A DNA stretch of 64,000 bases from Hetaerina americana (GCA_022747635.1 JAKTNV010000002.1:111994869-112058868); one strand, 5' to 3'; shown: positions 46,450 to 58,619, numbered from the stretch's first letter. Notes: generated by a model not told the origin, from the letters alone. Numbers and translations are program-made.

Positions 46450-46680
46450 TTCGCCGGCCCCGGTGGCGGCGGGGTAACGTCAGTGTCGGCCAACTCAAGG
46501 GTCGCGGGTTCGATTCCCGCCTGAGTGGGTTTTCCTCCACCAAGGGTTTTGGGTGTTCGCAATCTTGTCCATTGTTATCACTGTTAACTGTCCGATGTTG
46601 ATGGCCAAAAAGTGCTGTTTTCGGACTAAGAATAAATAATCCACTTGGAGGCGGAATAACCTCAACCACCTAGGTGGCCA
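46450..46680 (+). repeat. SINE-D, tRNA-derived element
   Basis: A-box-like GGCGGGGTAACGTCAG and a strong B-box GCGGGTTCGATTCCCGC (about 46504-46520) form a tRNA-like head followed by a body of about 160 bp (GGTTTTCCTCCACCAAGGGT; GTGCTGTTTTCGGACTAAG). Only one copy is in the window. No clear target duplication was found. Confidence 0.65.
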
Positions 46681-46684
46681 TTCT

Positions 46685-47435
46685 GAATGAAAATACGATC
46701 GCGTCATTTTTATCATCGCAATCCTGATCGATGATATCTTGGGACTAATCTATCATCATTAGGGATCTGGATTAAGAATCAATATAATTGCGCGTTTCGT
46801 GGTCCCAATTTAATTCGTAACACCGACCGCGGCGTCTGAAATACCTGGGGATGGCAGATGTTACGTAATTGCTTACTTGTGCCCGGTAAGATAGCAGCAT
46901 CAACATAAAATGCCGTAACGATGAAGTGGATTCCTCCGCCCTGACAACATCCGCCACAGCCACCACGCTTTCTCCTCCCTCGAGTGAGTGGCCTCGAATC
47001 CGTGCGGCATCTCGCCATGTTCCCGCGGAATGAAACCCTTCAACTGTTTACACGCCAATGCCTTCTTCACGTCGGTCCTTTCCCGAGAAGCCGCCGTCGA
47101 GGGCAACGTGGTTCTCGCCTGCAGCAGGAAACTTTTACTCTCTCTTTGTTATTTCTTTTCCATCCTCGCCATTACTCCTTTTGCCTCCGTTGTGAGTCTC
47201 GTAACATATCATAAACACTCTTACGTTAATTTTTGGCATTAATGTCACGTACGCTCCTTAATTTAGAGGGTTTCTCTTCGAAAAGCTTTAATCAGATGAC
47301 TTCCGTCTTTCTCGTATCAATCAACTATCATTCTCTCTTCAATATGTTGGGTGATTTGATTCACATCCGTACTGCTATCCCAACACGAACTACTTGTCCG
47401 TGTATCGGTGAATGCGATCCATAATTTCTTTGAAC
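46685..47435. other. No recognisable gene
   Basis: Overlapping frames of up to 84 codons, none with a motif. A run of 9-10 G at 47451-47460 marks the start of the GC-rich block. Confidence 0.3.
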
Positions 47436-47439
47436 CGCG

Positions 47440-49130
47440 TGCTTTCTTTGGGGGGGGGGAGGCACGGGAAAACCGAGTACTCTGAATCAGCGTGCGCGGC
47501 AGAATAGGTAAAAGTATGCACGCCTCCCCTTCCTCCCTTTTCCGCCCTTCCCCTCCTCCCACACCCCTCCGACCTTTTACTTGCTCGGTCCTGGGAGTTT
47601 GGTCGGTCTCCGGTAGAGGCGCAGCAATAGCGGCGATGGCGCTGCGGAGAACGGGCATCCTGCGAGTTGGTACGGCCACTGTTGTCCCTCCCCCCCTTTC
47701 CCCTCCATTCTTTCCAAACCCCCTCCCCCAGACTCCCTCCCCTCCTTTCAGTTCAAACGCGAACGGTCCGCGGACGTTTTGACGGTTATTCGTTTCTAGT
47801 TGCGGAGTCGCCACCGGTCGTCTCTCAGCAAGAGCGACCACTTCGCTGTGGATCGTCTTGCAACGACGCAAGTGCCGCGGTGATTGGCGCGGCGGTGTCT
47901 TCGGATGGGAGAAAAGTGTTTGTTTTGGTGCTTGGTGTCTATATAAGTACTCGTGGTGCGAGAGGGAGGAAAGAGGTCATTTGTTTTGTCGAGTCCTCTG
48001 CTGCACATCAGAGAGTCGTCCCTTCCTTTTCGGCGGGCGGCAGAAGGAATGCAATTCCCCGCGTCTCGCCTCCGTCCCGTCGCCTCCATCGTCATCCAAC
48101 CGCCCCCGGCCATCTCCTCCTCGCCATCCGACACGACCGCCCCCTGGCCTTGGCGCTCCCGTCTCCAGGCAACGGCGATGGCCGAGAACCCATTCCACCG
48201 CCCCGCCGACCTCCACTCCACCTGAGCCACCCGCACCTCAATCGGACTGCGGCGACGTGTTCCCCGGCGCACCCGAAAAGGACTCCCCCCTTGGTCTTCT
48301 CGTGCCGAGAGGAAATTTAACAGTTCCATTGCCGTGACCCGTAGGCGCCGCCCTTCGTTTTCCATTCAAATCTCTTCCGACTAGGGTTCTTCTCTCGTGT
48401 GAATAACTTCCTCCCTTCTTCCTCCTTTAAACCCTAGTTTACTTAGTGCCGAGTGCCGCCCTGGTGGTTCTCCGTCTTCCTCGAAATCGTGCCATCCCGT
48501 GACCCCGCGGTGCCTCGGTCGGCACTCAGGAAGACCCACGCACACTCCGCGGCCGTGCTCACGGCATGAAGAGGCCCACGACGGGCCACGCCTCCCGACA
48601 TTCTCGCCCGAGGGCCGCTCGACTCACTGACTGCTTCCTCCTCCCTCCCTCACTTCGTTACTCCGCTTCCCAGGACGCTTGGGGAGGGTGCTTGTTGTTT
48701 TGTTGTCGTCTCTTGGGCTCCCTGCACCCCTTAGTTTCACACCCGTGCCTTGAACGTGCGTTTGAGTGCTTCTCCGTGACGGTGCCAACTTTCTAATCTT
48801 CCTGATTTTGTCGCCACGCTCGTTGATATCGCCGTTATTGGCGTCACGCAGTTACCGGGCTTGTTGGCCTCTTCTTCATCCTTGGGGCTCGACGTTGCTG
48901 CTAGTCGTCGGTCGACCCGTTCTGGGAGCGGCTGCGAGGCGCGGCACTTTCCCCCCCCCGCGCCCCCTTCTCCTCTATACGCCAATTGGACACCCGCTGT
49001 CCGGCTTCCTCCCCCCCGTCCCCGAGTGAGTGGCACAGTGGTTTTTGGTTTTATTGCGAGTGTTTGCGAGTGCGGCAGCAGGTAGAGGATCGTAGTGGTG
49101 CTCTTTGGTGCTGGGGTGGGGGGGCCGGCC
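47440..49130 (+). other. GC/CpG-rich block, possible promoter and 5' UTR region
   Basis: This is the longest CpG-dense stretch in the window. Frames of 80-217 codons on both strands are Pro/Arg/Ser-rich and overlap, which is expected of GC-rich DNA and does not by itself indicate genes. Its position just upstream of a plausible first exon with a splice donor (49131-49304) suggests the 5' end of a host gene. Confidence 0.35.
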
Positions 49131-49304
49131 ATGCTGGCTTGCATGTGTCACCCGCCGACGGATGGACGGCTCGCCTTCCCCCCGACCTCTTCTTCAGCGG
49201 GAGGTGCCGCCACCGGGCACGGAGCAGGGCCCCCCGAGGCCGGAGGCGCGGGGGCAGAAGAGGGTCCCTCGCATCAGCCCGCCAGGGAGGCCCCGGGATC
49301 CTCG
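49131..49304 (+). CDS. Putative first coding exon of an unidentified host gene
   Basis: ATG at 49131 opens a frame of exactly 58 codons (MLACMCHPPTDGRLAF..., Ala/Gly/Pro-rich, ending REAPGSS) to 49304, followed directly by GTGAGTGATT, a strong consensus splice donor in phase 0. The frame also extends upstream to an ATG at 49095. The GC-rich context and abrupt change to AT-rich DNA after 49320 fit an exon/intron border. No family motif is recognised and no second exon can be assigned in the window. Confidence 0.3.
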
Positions 49305-49309
49305 GTGAG

Positions 49310-50183
49310 TGATTCTCGGGAGATGGGGAAGGATCCCTTCTACATTCATTACCATTCCGTCTGCCATCGGGAATTCATTCAATGCAATTCCGTGACAAAA
49401 GGTTTCTTATTCATTGTAATCTCGGAAACTTCAGCGGAGTTGAGTAAATGAATTTTAATCACCATGAACGAAGAACAATGATATTGGAGCAAATTTCCAA
49501 AAATATTAATAATCGGTACAGAACCATTGATGTAACCTGGCGTTCTTCTTTCTGAAAAATCTGATGCGAATGGGAATCCATTACAAGTTGCTATATGTTA
49601 ACGAGGGCGAAATGACGGTATTTCTGGATTGGAACCCCAAAAATTGCAAATATATCATAATATAACCGTTAGCCATTTACGGTCATCATTAGTTTTTGGT
49701 TGGTCGAGGGACTAAGCATGCGATAAACTTCTAAGCCTAACAGTCCAATAAGCGCCCTCAAGCAGCCCCATAATGCAATACAAGGGGTGATGACTTTCAA
49801 ATTCAAGGTTACAAATATTTGATGCATAACCGTCATAGAGGCCCAAGGCGTCTTTACGGCTTTTTTTTCTGAAACTCGTAAACAGGGGCTTCCCAACTGT
49901 TGATGCTGTGGGATCATTGATATCGGGGTTTACCGAAGTCGTGACAAGTGGAATATACCTCCTGTGTTTATATCGAATCCAATGTTTCCGAACGAATCGC
50001 TATGCGACCTAACAAGCCAAGCGCGAAGTGGCAAATTCTTATCTTTTGTTAAGTGTTGCTGCATCTCAGTGAGTCAGTCTTCAGCTTCTTCGGGCTTCTC
50101 ATTAGCAGAGCAGTGCAAGTTTTCCTCCTCCCTGGTGACTCGTGTGTGGCTCGCCCTCGCGGAATATTCAACATAATATGTGT
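49310..50183. other. No recognisable gene; possible intron
   Basis: AT-richer sequence following the putative donor. No exon or shared repeat identified. Confidence 0.3.
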
Positions 50184-50184
50184 T

Positions 50185-50945
50185 CATCTACATTTACTTA
50201 ATACCCCGCAAGCCGCCGCGAGGGTGTGCGGCGGGGGGTGTTAGGGCACCACCCGTAATTAATAAAAAAAGGAACCGCCTGCAGAAGCCACAAATGTATA
50301 TAATCCACAAATAAAACAGGCATGCATTCATGCAAAAACCCTTACAGCCCACTCAAGTGCAAACATAACATGCACCTACAAATATACCTCATGTGTTTGC
50401 AATTTTTAATTTTGTTTCCACTGGCAAATTAAATATTTTTAATATTTCTAAAGTGACTTCGGTTTCTTACTCTTATGATTTCTGATTGTTCTGGGAAAGA
50501 ATGAGTATTTGTATCTATCTGTACTGGAATCTATCTCCCTTAGTTTATCTTTGTGGTCTGATCTATTTAAGTAGTGTGGGGCCATTATAATTCCTTCAGT
50601 GTCATAGTTAAACTCGTTTCTTCTGAACCTTTCTTAAAGTCTAAGTCTCACTTGTTCTCTCCGCACTTCAAGTGGCTCGCGGCCCCCTAAGTGACCTGTC
50701 CCCTCTCCCCTAAGAGACCTGTCACACTTGTGTTCTTATAATGACAATTTTTAACGAATCTAGCGGATTTTCTCTGGACTTTATCTAATTCTTTTTGCCA
50801 AATTTTCTCCCAAGGAACCCAAATACTTATGTTCCAAATGAGGTCTTAACTAGAGCAAAATAACACCTCTCTTAAACTTTCTCATCACATTTCCCCACCA
50901 CCCGTTTTATGAAGCCGAGTTTCTTCAGTGTTTGTGCTGATCATT
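50185..50945 (-). repeat. LINE 3' end with ORF2 C-terminus (longest copy)
   Basis: Minus-strand translation (frameshifted) gives ELDKVQRKSARFVKNCHYKN and TSVTGLL, then DHKDKLREIDSSTDRYKYS, then FFPRTIRNHKS, the conserved C-terminal ORF2 tail of jockey/CR1-like LINEs. The 3' UTR follows, then the hairpin core CCGCCGCACACCCTCGCGG and the tail GTATTAAGTAAATGTAGATG. It defines the identity of the whole 3'-end repeat family in this window. Confidence 0.85.
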
Positions 50946-50949
50946 TCAG

Positions 50950-51780
50950 TGCCGCATACCTCATGCGGCAGCATCTCTCTGCATCCGGCCGCCCCTGTCC
51001 CCATCCGGATCAATCCTCCCGAATCCGCCCGTCCAACGCGATGCTGCTAATGTACCAATCTCCGGTGTCGTAAAATATACCTTTGAAAAAAAGAAGAGGA
51101 GCAAATTCCCACTGGAACCGTGGAAATTCGTGTTTTTGGCGTTGGCGGCGGTGCAGCCAACCGCTCGCTTCGACCAAGGCCATCCGTCCGTGCGTGGGTC
51201 AGCTCATTTTTCAATTTGGTCACGGTCGTGGGGGAATGAGGGGTTGGAATTTGCCGCCGTGCGAAAAGGTAAAGGCATCCCTTCGTTGCCGGGATGGTGG
51301 CAACACTGCGGTGACGACGCATTCATCAATCTTTAGCGCTCCCGTCACAACTTTCAGGCGGCCGACGAGAGGTTTCCGCACCCGGTGCCGCTACTCCCTC
51401 GGATCGGAAGCGATTCTGATCGCGACGTTTTGATCCTCTGGTCAGATTTCTCTCCCAGGGAGAAGTATTATGGTGAAGACTCTAAGCAGAGCTTTGCTTA
51501 CGTGGCTGTACCTTAATATAGTCTTAATCAGGAGGAAAACCGATTGAATATCTCGAAGGAATAACTGCACTCGTGGCCAAATTGAGGTGAGCGTGATTTT
51601 GAAACTTGTGATTGCGAGCATGAAAATTTTACTGCACCAACTATGAAAGCGCGAACTCACTGTCGATGGCTGAATGAATCAATCCTAATTTAATCTTTTA
51701 ATTTATTCAATCCCAATATAGTCTTGTTTCAACGTACACCTAATACTACGTTTCCCCCTGAACACTTGTGCCCGCCTGAA
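50950..51780. other. No recognisable gene
   Basis: 51047-51440 has overlapping frames on both strands (up to 116 codons) without a motif. Confidence 0.3.
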
Positions 51781-51784
51781 CTCA

Positions 51785-52045
51785 ATCGATATCGACATAA
51801 CTAACCCGCGATGCACCAAAAAGAGATGTGGCAGGGGGTGGTGTAAGGACCAGGTGGGAAGGGTGAGTGATGAGGGAGGAGGGTATGGGAGAGGAAGGGG
51901 AAAATGGGAAAAAATATTCAGTAAAAACCATTAAAAAACGTGCAAATTTGTGTAAGTGTTTGAGGAAGACTCAATTCTAAACAAAGGGTTAATTCTCATA
52001 ATAAATTAGTTATTTTGTTATTCGAAAAAAAGGGAATAAAAATTA
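51785..52045 (-). repeat. LINE-related 3' UTR repeat (second copy of 7780-7990)
   Basis: Begins with a variant hairpin core (GATGTGGCAGGGGGTGGTG) and continues with sequence shared with 7840-7985 (AAAATATTCAGTAAA, CGTGCAAATTT, AATAAATTAGTTAT). Confidence 0.5.
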
Positions 52046-52049
52046 ACCG

Positions 52050-52810
52050 CAACCATTTATACGATAGGCCTCCGCCCAAACAAGGCAAATCATGAAGAAC
52101 TGACAAGTAAAAAGGGGAAATTCTAATAATTGATGGACATGTAATATTGCATGGTTCCCGCTCATAAGTTAGGATAAACCTGAAAGCAAAGAAATGCAGG
52201 CAACATCCTAAATTTATTAAATGGCAGTGCTATTCGTGAAGGGATGTGACACTCAATTTGTATAATAAATAAATAAAATAATGCGTAAATACAGGGTCCT
52301 TCAAGGGATGTTGATACCTTCTCCAATCAGTGTCCCACGCCCTCAATTTTAGTCGTTTTAATGTTGAAACACATGCTCACTTGTTAATTGTTCGGAAGGG
52401 GTGTGGGAGCGGACGTCGCATGAAGGCGGTTTGTTTTGGAGTCTCTTTCCTTCGCTGGAGGCTAAGGCTGGCGGGCCTCGAGGCATTGAGAGAGGCCGGG
52501 AGCATTCCTTCCGGCCGGCGGGAGTGATGGCTGATTCATGACAGCGGAGCCTTGGCTTGGACGTAGGCAGATCGGCGAACACAGGGTTGACATCCAACTG
52601 CCTGCTGGAGGGAGGATTGTAGGGATGGGCCGCTCTGTTCCTCTCCATTGAAGAATGGTGCACACATTGAAGGACCATGATCACAAAAGCCTTTTAACAT
52701 CTTTAGCCGATAAATTTGCTTATCGCATTTTTTCCAAACGAACCCTCTAGAGCCACTCATTGGTGTGGGCCGGTGGTTGCTTCTTGTCCGGTATTTTAAT
52801 GGTCACATAT
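52050..52810. other. No recognisable gene
   Basis: 52360-52680 is moderately GC-rich with frames on both strands. No motif recognised. Confidence 0.3.
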
Positions 52811-52812
52811 CT

Positions 52813-53185
52813 ATCTACATCTACATAATACCCCGCAAGCCGCCGCAAGGGCGTGTGGCGGGGGGTGTTAGGTCACCAACCGTAAAAAGGAAAAATACCA
52901 CATGCAAAAAAACAACACGGAAAATTACACCCACAGCAGCGCACACACTCATGCAAAAATCCCTTCATCCAATACTCATCCAAACACATACTATATACCG
53001 CAAAACAACTTAAAAAACTGCACCCCAGGATGCAGCACGAAAGCCATCCTACAACACGCAAGCCAGGACACAACAAGCAAGAAATTGAAACATCACTACC
53101 ATATGAAAATGCACCACCAAACACTCTACCCCCCCTAAGAGTCTGTAAAAGGCAGGGAATGCGACCCAACGTTGCAGGTAGCAGG
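52813..53185 (-). repeat. LINE 3' end, TGTAGA-tail family
   Basis: Begins ATCTACATCTACATAATACC, then the canonical core (CCGCAAGCCGCCGCAAGGGC), then 3' UTR as at 26819. 5'-truncated in the UTR near GGGAATGCGACCCAACG. Confidence 0.75.
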
Positions 53186-53329
53186 AATTTCACCCCGCGG
53201 ATTTATCCTCTTTCCATGGGTGAAATGTACCGTGTGTGTTCCAGAAGTAATGCAATTAAATTTCCCTCGCCGCTCCTATTGGTCGGAGTAGTTGGGGGGG
53301 GGGGGCTTAGCTTTGCCGCGAAATCGGTC

Positions 53330-53715
53330 TCAGTGCTCTTCAAGCTGTGTATGTGGCAGGACGTCAGTTATTATAAACCTCTGCTCGCCGACCGTGTCAC
53401 GAAAAAAATTGAATCGACGATCGAGCAACGTTACGCTATTTATGCTAAACTGAAAAACTCTCTTCAGGAGACTAACAAAATGAATTGTGAGGCTTACGGG
53501 GACTCTCTCAGTCCCACTCACAAGTTTGGAGATGGTTGAAGGCCTTTAAGGAGGGCCGGGAAGAGGTTCACGACGAACGACGCTCTCTGGGCGGCCGTCA
53601 ACCAGCAAAATCGACAACAATGTGGCTCGCGTTCGACAATTGTTGGACTCGGGCCGTCGATTGAGTATCAAGATGGTTGCCAATGAACTGCAGTTGTCGT
53701 CCACTGTTGTGTAGT
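53330..53715 (+). mobile_element. M8 mariner-like remnant: transposase N-terminus
   Basis: ESTIEQRYAIYAKLKNSLQE, MNCEAYGDSLSPTHKF, then in shifted frames FKEGREEVHDERR and VRQLLDSGRR. This matches the N-terminal HTH region of a mariner transposase up to the second HTH (about 53710). The sequence then meets a LINE tail fragment (53719-53743, GTATTATGTAGGTGTAGATG). No catalytic part and no terminal repeats are visible. Confidence 0.7.
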
Positions 53716-53718
53716 TCG

Positions 53719-53743
53719 TGGGGTATTATGTAGGTGTAGATGA
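53719..53743 (+). repeat. LINE tail micro-fragment, plus strand
   Basis: GGGGTATTATGTAGGTGTAGATG-type sequence equals the extreme 3' end of the TGTAGA-tail LINE, in the opposite orientation to most copies. Very short; it could be a truncated insertion at the broken end of M8. Confidence 0.5.
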
Positions 53744-53744
53744 A

Positions 53745-54730
53745 AAGTTACCCGATTCCCTGAGAAACGGCGTCCCATGACAATGGGATGGACTTTGTTC
53801 GGAAGCACGGGTATTACGCGCACGACTGAAACTTACAGAGTAGTAAAAATCATTGGATGTTAATGCTGGTTAATGAAGTGATTGAAGCGTAGCGATTGGT
53901 GAGACCACAAGGGCGATAATTGAGGGTAGTTGATGGTCGATCAGCTCGTTATATGAAGCACTAATTTTGCCCTCTTGTAGAATTCGTGGCCACAACAGTA
54001 GGTAACGTGACCTACCTCAGATTGACTTTACGTCACATTAATTACTCCAGTGGCAGGTGAATCTCCTGCCTATTTTAATCATTTCCCTTATTTCTTGCGA
54101 ATAGAGCCGCTTGTAGAAGTTTGATTAAAACAGCGATATGAACACAAAGGAATAGAGGCGAGCGTAGCCAGTTGAAATAATTATCCCCATTCATGATTTC
54201 GATATTAGTTCTTCTGATCCCCACTCTGCCTTGGCATGCTGCCAAAATAACTTTTTGACTCTGCCCGTTGTGCAATCCATCTCTCCGTTCCTACACGTAT
54301 TGGTGAAGGCAACAACTCGCTACAGCATTTCGCTCGTGAATTGTTTATACCGCCTCTGAAGCAAATCCTCATCGACGTCATTTGCGTGAGAATTTCAGCC
54401 AACTTCTTTTACCTGACCCGAGGTCAGTGAACTCTCGCCATCCGCGTTCTTCCGACAGTCCCCTGGCGGCTGACCTTACTTCGGCGTCTCTATCAATCCC
54501 TCTATTTTCGCGGCACTCGGACGCCGTTGAGGAATCGCAGCCCCCGCAGGATTGATTGCGGGGTCCTTGCAGAGGAGGGAGGGGTCAGTGGAAGCGGTCT
54601 CGGGAGGAGGGTCACGGGCGGGGGCCACGGGAACCCCCCGGGCGTGCGACACCCTGGTAAACCTCTTTGGGAAAGACTTGGGACTCTTGACAATGACGAA
54701 ATTGACTTCTCCTCACATCCACGAAGGGTG
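53745..54730. other. No recognisable gene
   Basis: Unique-looking. 54500-54700 is GC-rich. No motif recognised. Confidence 0.3.
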
Positions 54731-54734
54731 CTGA

Positions 54735-55010
54735 AATTTGTTTTAGTTTTATTTAGTACCCTTCGAGCCACCGCTAGGGTGTGTGGCAGTGTAGTGATTA
54801 CACATCAGACTAATTTTGACCCAAATATTTTTACCCCTACCGCAATCGGATAACGTTATTCTGATCCCTTATAGTTCGTGGGAAAAATGACATCTTAAAT
54901 ATATCTTTTCTACGCTTGATCTTTCTAATTTCATTGATACTATCTCGCCCACTTTTCAACATCACTAAAGAGACGTACTTTCAATTTATCCTAGAGATTT
55001 AATTTGTACT
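54735..55010 (-). repeat. LINE 3' end, A/T-tail subfamily
   Basis: Parallel to 41043-41340: TTTATTTAGTACCCTTCGAG, ACACATCAGACTAATTTTGA, TTATTCTGATCCCTTATAGT. On the minus strand it holds a decayed ORF2 C-terminus and 3' UTR. Confidence 0.7.
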
Positions 55011-55254
55011 GTTAAAAGAAGCATTTTAGGCTCCTTAGTTCAATGCATCATGTTTGAATCGGATTATGGCACCTTCCCTAATCGTGAACTTTGCCGCCTT
55101 GATAAACTGGCGCCGTTGTTTCCTGTTTGTCTTTAAATTATGATTCCAATTCGATGCACGACAACCACTGTGGTAAATGGTTTCCTGCATACCACTCCTT
55201 GGTGTGTGGCAGGGAGTGGTTCCACCAGGTGCGCAAAAACGATGTTAAATGTTT

Positions 55255-55345
55255 CATCTGCATAATACCCCGCAAGCCGCCGTAAGGGCGTGTGGCGGGG
55301 GGTGTTAGGTCACCACCCTTAACAGAGAATAACACCACATTTAAA
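55255..55345 (-). repeat. LINE 3' end, short truncated copy
   Basis: Only the tail (CATCTGCATAATACCCCGC), the hairpin core and about 30 bp of 3' UTR (TCACCACCCTTAACAGAG) are present. Confidence 0.7.
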
Positions 55346-55349
55346 AAAA

Positions 55350-56598
55350 AAACAAATTCATGCGCAATTGGTTCCAAATTTTACTCATCGTTGGGTAAGT
55401 TCCATTCTTCAAATTGTGGATATGGTCCACAAAAGACTCTATTAACTACGGCATCTCAGTGTGGCATAATTCGCCACGCGAGACAATCAGCTGGTGGTAG
55501 CGATGGAGAGGCCGTTTCTCAAAGCAATAGGTGGACTCACGTGTTCTCTTATAGAACTCTAATGCAATTTTAAAGTTTCAAATTCTCTCGCTGTCATGTA
55601 GACAAGTAATAAGTGCTCCATTATTTATTACCGTCAGCAGGCTCCAATGGTGCAAATTTCAAGGAATTGTAAACCGAGTTGTAGCTTTAAGAGACGAAAC
55701 CTAGGACGTGGCTACTCCGTACTATTGTATCCAACTCGTCCGCAGTCGAGAGCTAACTCCTCTGGGCATGGCAAGGATGAAGCCGAAGGCTGTTATCACC
55801 CTTTTTACTTACACCCAAGATGGAGTGTGTTGCACCCAATGGTTGAGTTTTGTGAAAAATCGCGCAGTTCATTCTGTTATTTTGGAAACGTTATGAGATT
55901 TTTGAAATGAAAAAACTTGAGTTAGATTTAAAAATTGGAAATGAAATCTAGAGCAGGTGGACGAATTTTTAGCTATCTGGCAGTGCTTTGGAAGTTGCCT
56001 TGTCGTTCCTGGGTGAGGTGGACTTCGAAAGTCAATCTCTCTCATCAATACTTCCTGTCGAACTCACCGCGACGCCTTGGCCACACTACATGCTTAAACA
56101 CCCTTGTCCCAATTTGACCCGTTTTTAACTTATGTAAGAGATTTACATCTGGTGTTAAACCTTCGGTCCATGAGTAATCCCCAGTCTAGTCTTATTCTTC
56201 ATAGTAACGCTGATGAAGATAATCTCGATAAGGTTCTGACAATTCGTTTTAAGGCGGTTGCGTCGCGAAGTAGCGGAACTTTTATGAAACACGGTCCGTC
56301 CCTTGACTTTTCCCGCGGAACTGAATGAAACTGGAAATTTCGTGCTGGGATGGCATGCGTGGTTGCCCTCCCCCCGTCCCACGCCGAGTCCGGTTGCCAG
56401 GAGACACCGTTCGTTCCGCAGAGGGCTTCTCCGTCCGTCGACGCCGTTTCTTTTCCTCCTCCTGCGGTATTCCGTAGTACGTTTAACGGGGGAAAGAGGG
56501 CGGGTGTTGTTGGGGGTTTCCTAAGCTGGTGACCGCCGGCCCCCCCCCCATCCCACGTGGCACTCACTGGTCTATTCGCGGAACTAAGCCCCGTGAGC
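55350..56598. other. No recognisable gene
   Basis: Mixed composition; 56340-56580 is GC-rich. Overlapping frames (up to 142 codons minus at 56199-56627) show no motif. Confidence 0.3.
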
Positions 56599-56600
56599 GG

Positions 56601-57600
56601 ATCTACATCACACGCCGCAACCACCACCCGTAAAACAGGTTAAAACGACATGCAATACCAAAAAATCCATTCATATGAACACTCACAGAGGCGTATATAT
56701 TCACGTGAAAACCCTTTTTAACTTACACGCATTCAAATTCAAGTACTATCGACAAAAATACAGTTGCACCTACGAATATACCTTGTGCCTACGCTACGTT
56801 TAATCTTGTCCTGACTTGTAAGGCGAATTTCTTTACTATTTCTATAATCACCTTGATTCCTTACTATTATGATTCCTGATTGTCCGGGGAAAGTCCCCCC
56901 CCCCCCCCCCGGATCCCCCTATTATCTAATCTTTGTGATCTGATCTACCCAAACAGTGTGGGGCCATAGTAATCCTTTTAGTGTCGTTGTTACACTCGTT
57001 TATTCTGAACCTTTCTTTAAGTCTCAGTCTGGCTTGTTCTCCTCGTATTTCAAGTGGCTCCTAGCCTAGTTCCCCTAAAAACGCTGTGACATTCGTCTTT
57101 TTTTATCGTGACAATTTTTAACGAATTTAACGGGGGGTCGAGATGGTGCGGGGGCTAACGTACTGGCTTCCCACCCAGAGGGCGCGGGTTCAAATCCCGG
57201 CGGTGTTGAATATTTTTCAGAGGTATGTCGATCCCTACTTGAGGTGCTTTGTGGAGGGTACTTTGAGTGAGTACGCCGTCCGTCGGATGGGACGTTAAAC
57301 TGTTTGACCCCTTGGCGCCTTTCGTAAAGAGTAGGCTAATGCCAACGCCGGGTTTCTCTCCACCCTTCATCCTTTCCTGTCCATCCCATATGGCGCAAAT
57401 GACCTTAGCTGTCGGTCGCCTCCCCTCAAAACTACTACTACTACGAATTTAACTTTCTCTGATTCTGTGAGCAACACTTTCTCCTAAGGATCCCAATGTC
57501 ATGTGGCGTATTCCAACTAGAGAGAGATAACACCTCACTTTTACTTTCTCGTTCCATTTCCCCACCACCCCCCGTTGAATGAAGCCGAGTTTGAATGGGA
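56601..57600 (-). repeat. LINE 3' end interrupted by SINE-A
   Basis: Two parts, 56601-57131 and 57443-57600, together match 50185-50945 (CAACCACCACCCGTAAAAC; AGTGTGGGGCCATAGTAATC; ACAATTTTTAACGAATTTAAC; GATAACACCTC). A SINE-A sits between them. The terminal hairpin at the left edge is degenerate. A poly-C run of 15 lies at 56896-56911. Confidence 0.8.
57132..57442 (+). repeat. SINE-A, full length, nested in a LINE, 11-bp target duplication
   Basis: Same head, B-box (GGGTTCAAATCCC), body and (CTA)n tail as 25760-26082. The 11-bp ACGAATTTAAC occurs at 57121-57131 and 57443-57453. The uninterrupted equivalent of the target is readable at 50750 in a sister LINE copy. Confidence 0.92.
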
Positions 57601-57788
57601 GCGAAGGCGGCGGCTGGGGTGTTCCCCGATCTCCTGTCGATGACCTCTGTGTGTGTCCATCACTGAGTCATTAGATGAATGGGATTGGAAAGTGTCGTAA
57701 ACGTTCAGCTCTTTCACATTTAATCAAACGATATCTCTGGGTTAAGGTGCGGAGTAATGAGCGGAGAATCCGTTAGAAAACTAGGATT

Positions 57789-58350
57789 TACATCTACACA
57801 ATACTCCGCAAGTCACCGCAGTGATATGTGGCGGGGGGTGTCAGTTCACGAGCCATATATGCACAATCGCAATTATGTCACTTCCGAACAAATATGAGTC
57901 TGAGCATACACAAAACAAAGTCAATCACACGAAAGGAAGTACTTACGTGCAGCAATATTCAACAACGGGTTACGTATATTCAAATTATGCTGTAGAACTG
58001 TTAAAAATATGGGTTTATTAATTGAAAAGAATATCGAAAAATAGGCAAATTGTCAATTCTAATTATCTCCCTCGAGTTTGCTTCATATCTATTATGATCT
58101 CTAATGGTTCGAGGAAAAAACGACATTTTAAATTTCTCCGCTCTACCGTAAATCTCCCGATTTTGCGTTCGATGGTCTGATCTACCATAGTACGAATCTC
58201 GTAAGTGGGGGCCTGTCATATGTCGGTAACACCACATACGTAACCTGCATCAAATTAACGCAATAAATCTAACCTGCATTTAAACCTTTGGTCAACCAGT
58301 GGCTCCTATCAAAATTCTTCCGATGGCGTCATGACACCATTTGAAGAATT
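57789..58350 (-). repeat. LINE 3' end with ORF2 C-terminus (subfamily of 7013)
   Basis: On the minus strand: GRSDHRTQNREIYGRAEKFK and MSFFPRTIRDHNRYEA, the conserved LINE ORF2 tail, followed by UTR, core (CCGCCACATATCACTGCGG) and tail (GTGTAGATGTAAAT). Confidence 0.8.
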
Positions 58351-58619
58351 TACTTGTTTGATAGAAAATAATTAATAACCTGATTAAAAGGATAGCCGGG
58401 GAATTTTATGTAAAAGATGTTCGTATTCTAAATACAGAAGTCTCTGAAATATCACAAGGACGGGAAAAACACAAAATAAAGCGTTATTCAAGACTTCGGA
58501 AAAGGTTAAGAAAAATTTCGCTCTACGTATATGTTGAAAATGGTGAAGAGAGGGCAGTCAACGCCCCCTGTATTATGCCGTGGCTCCTTGAAGGGCACAG
58601 GCGAGGGTTCTAAGGACGG

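Noticed and set aside
46485..46530. Functional tRNA gene (strong B-box GGGTTCGATTCCC)
   Set aside because: The acceptor and anticodon stems do not fold as a complete tRNA by eye and the head continues into a SINE body; the same applies to 4380, 25811, 57190 and 29350.
47492..48365. Long overlapping frames of 159-217 codons on both strands
   Set aside because: GC-rich DNA has few stops. The peptides are Pro/Arg low complexity, present in all frames, and show no domain.
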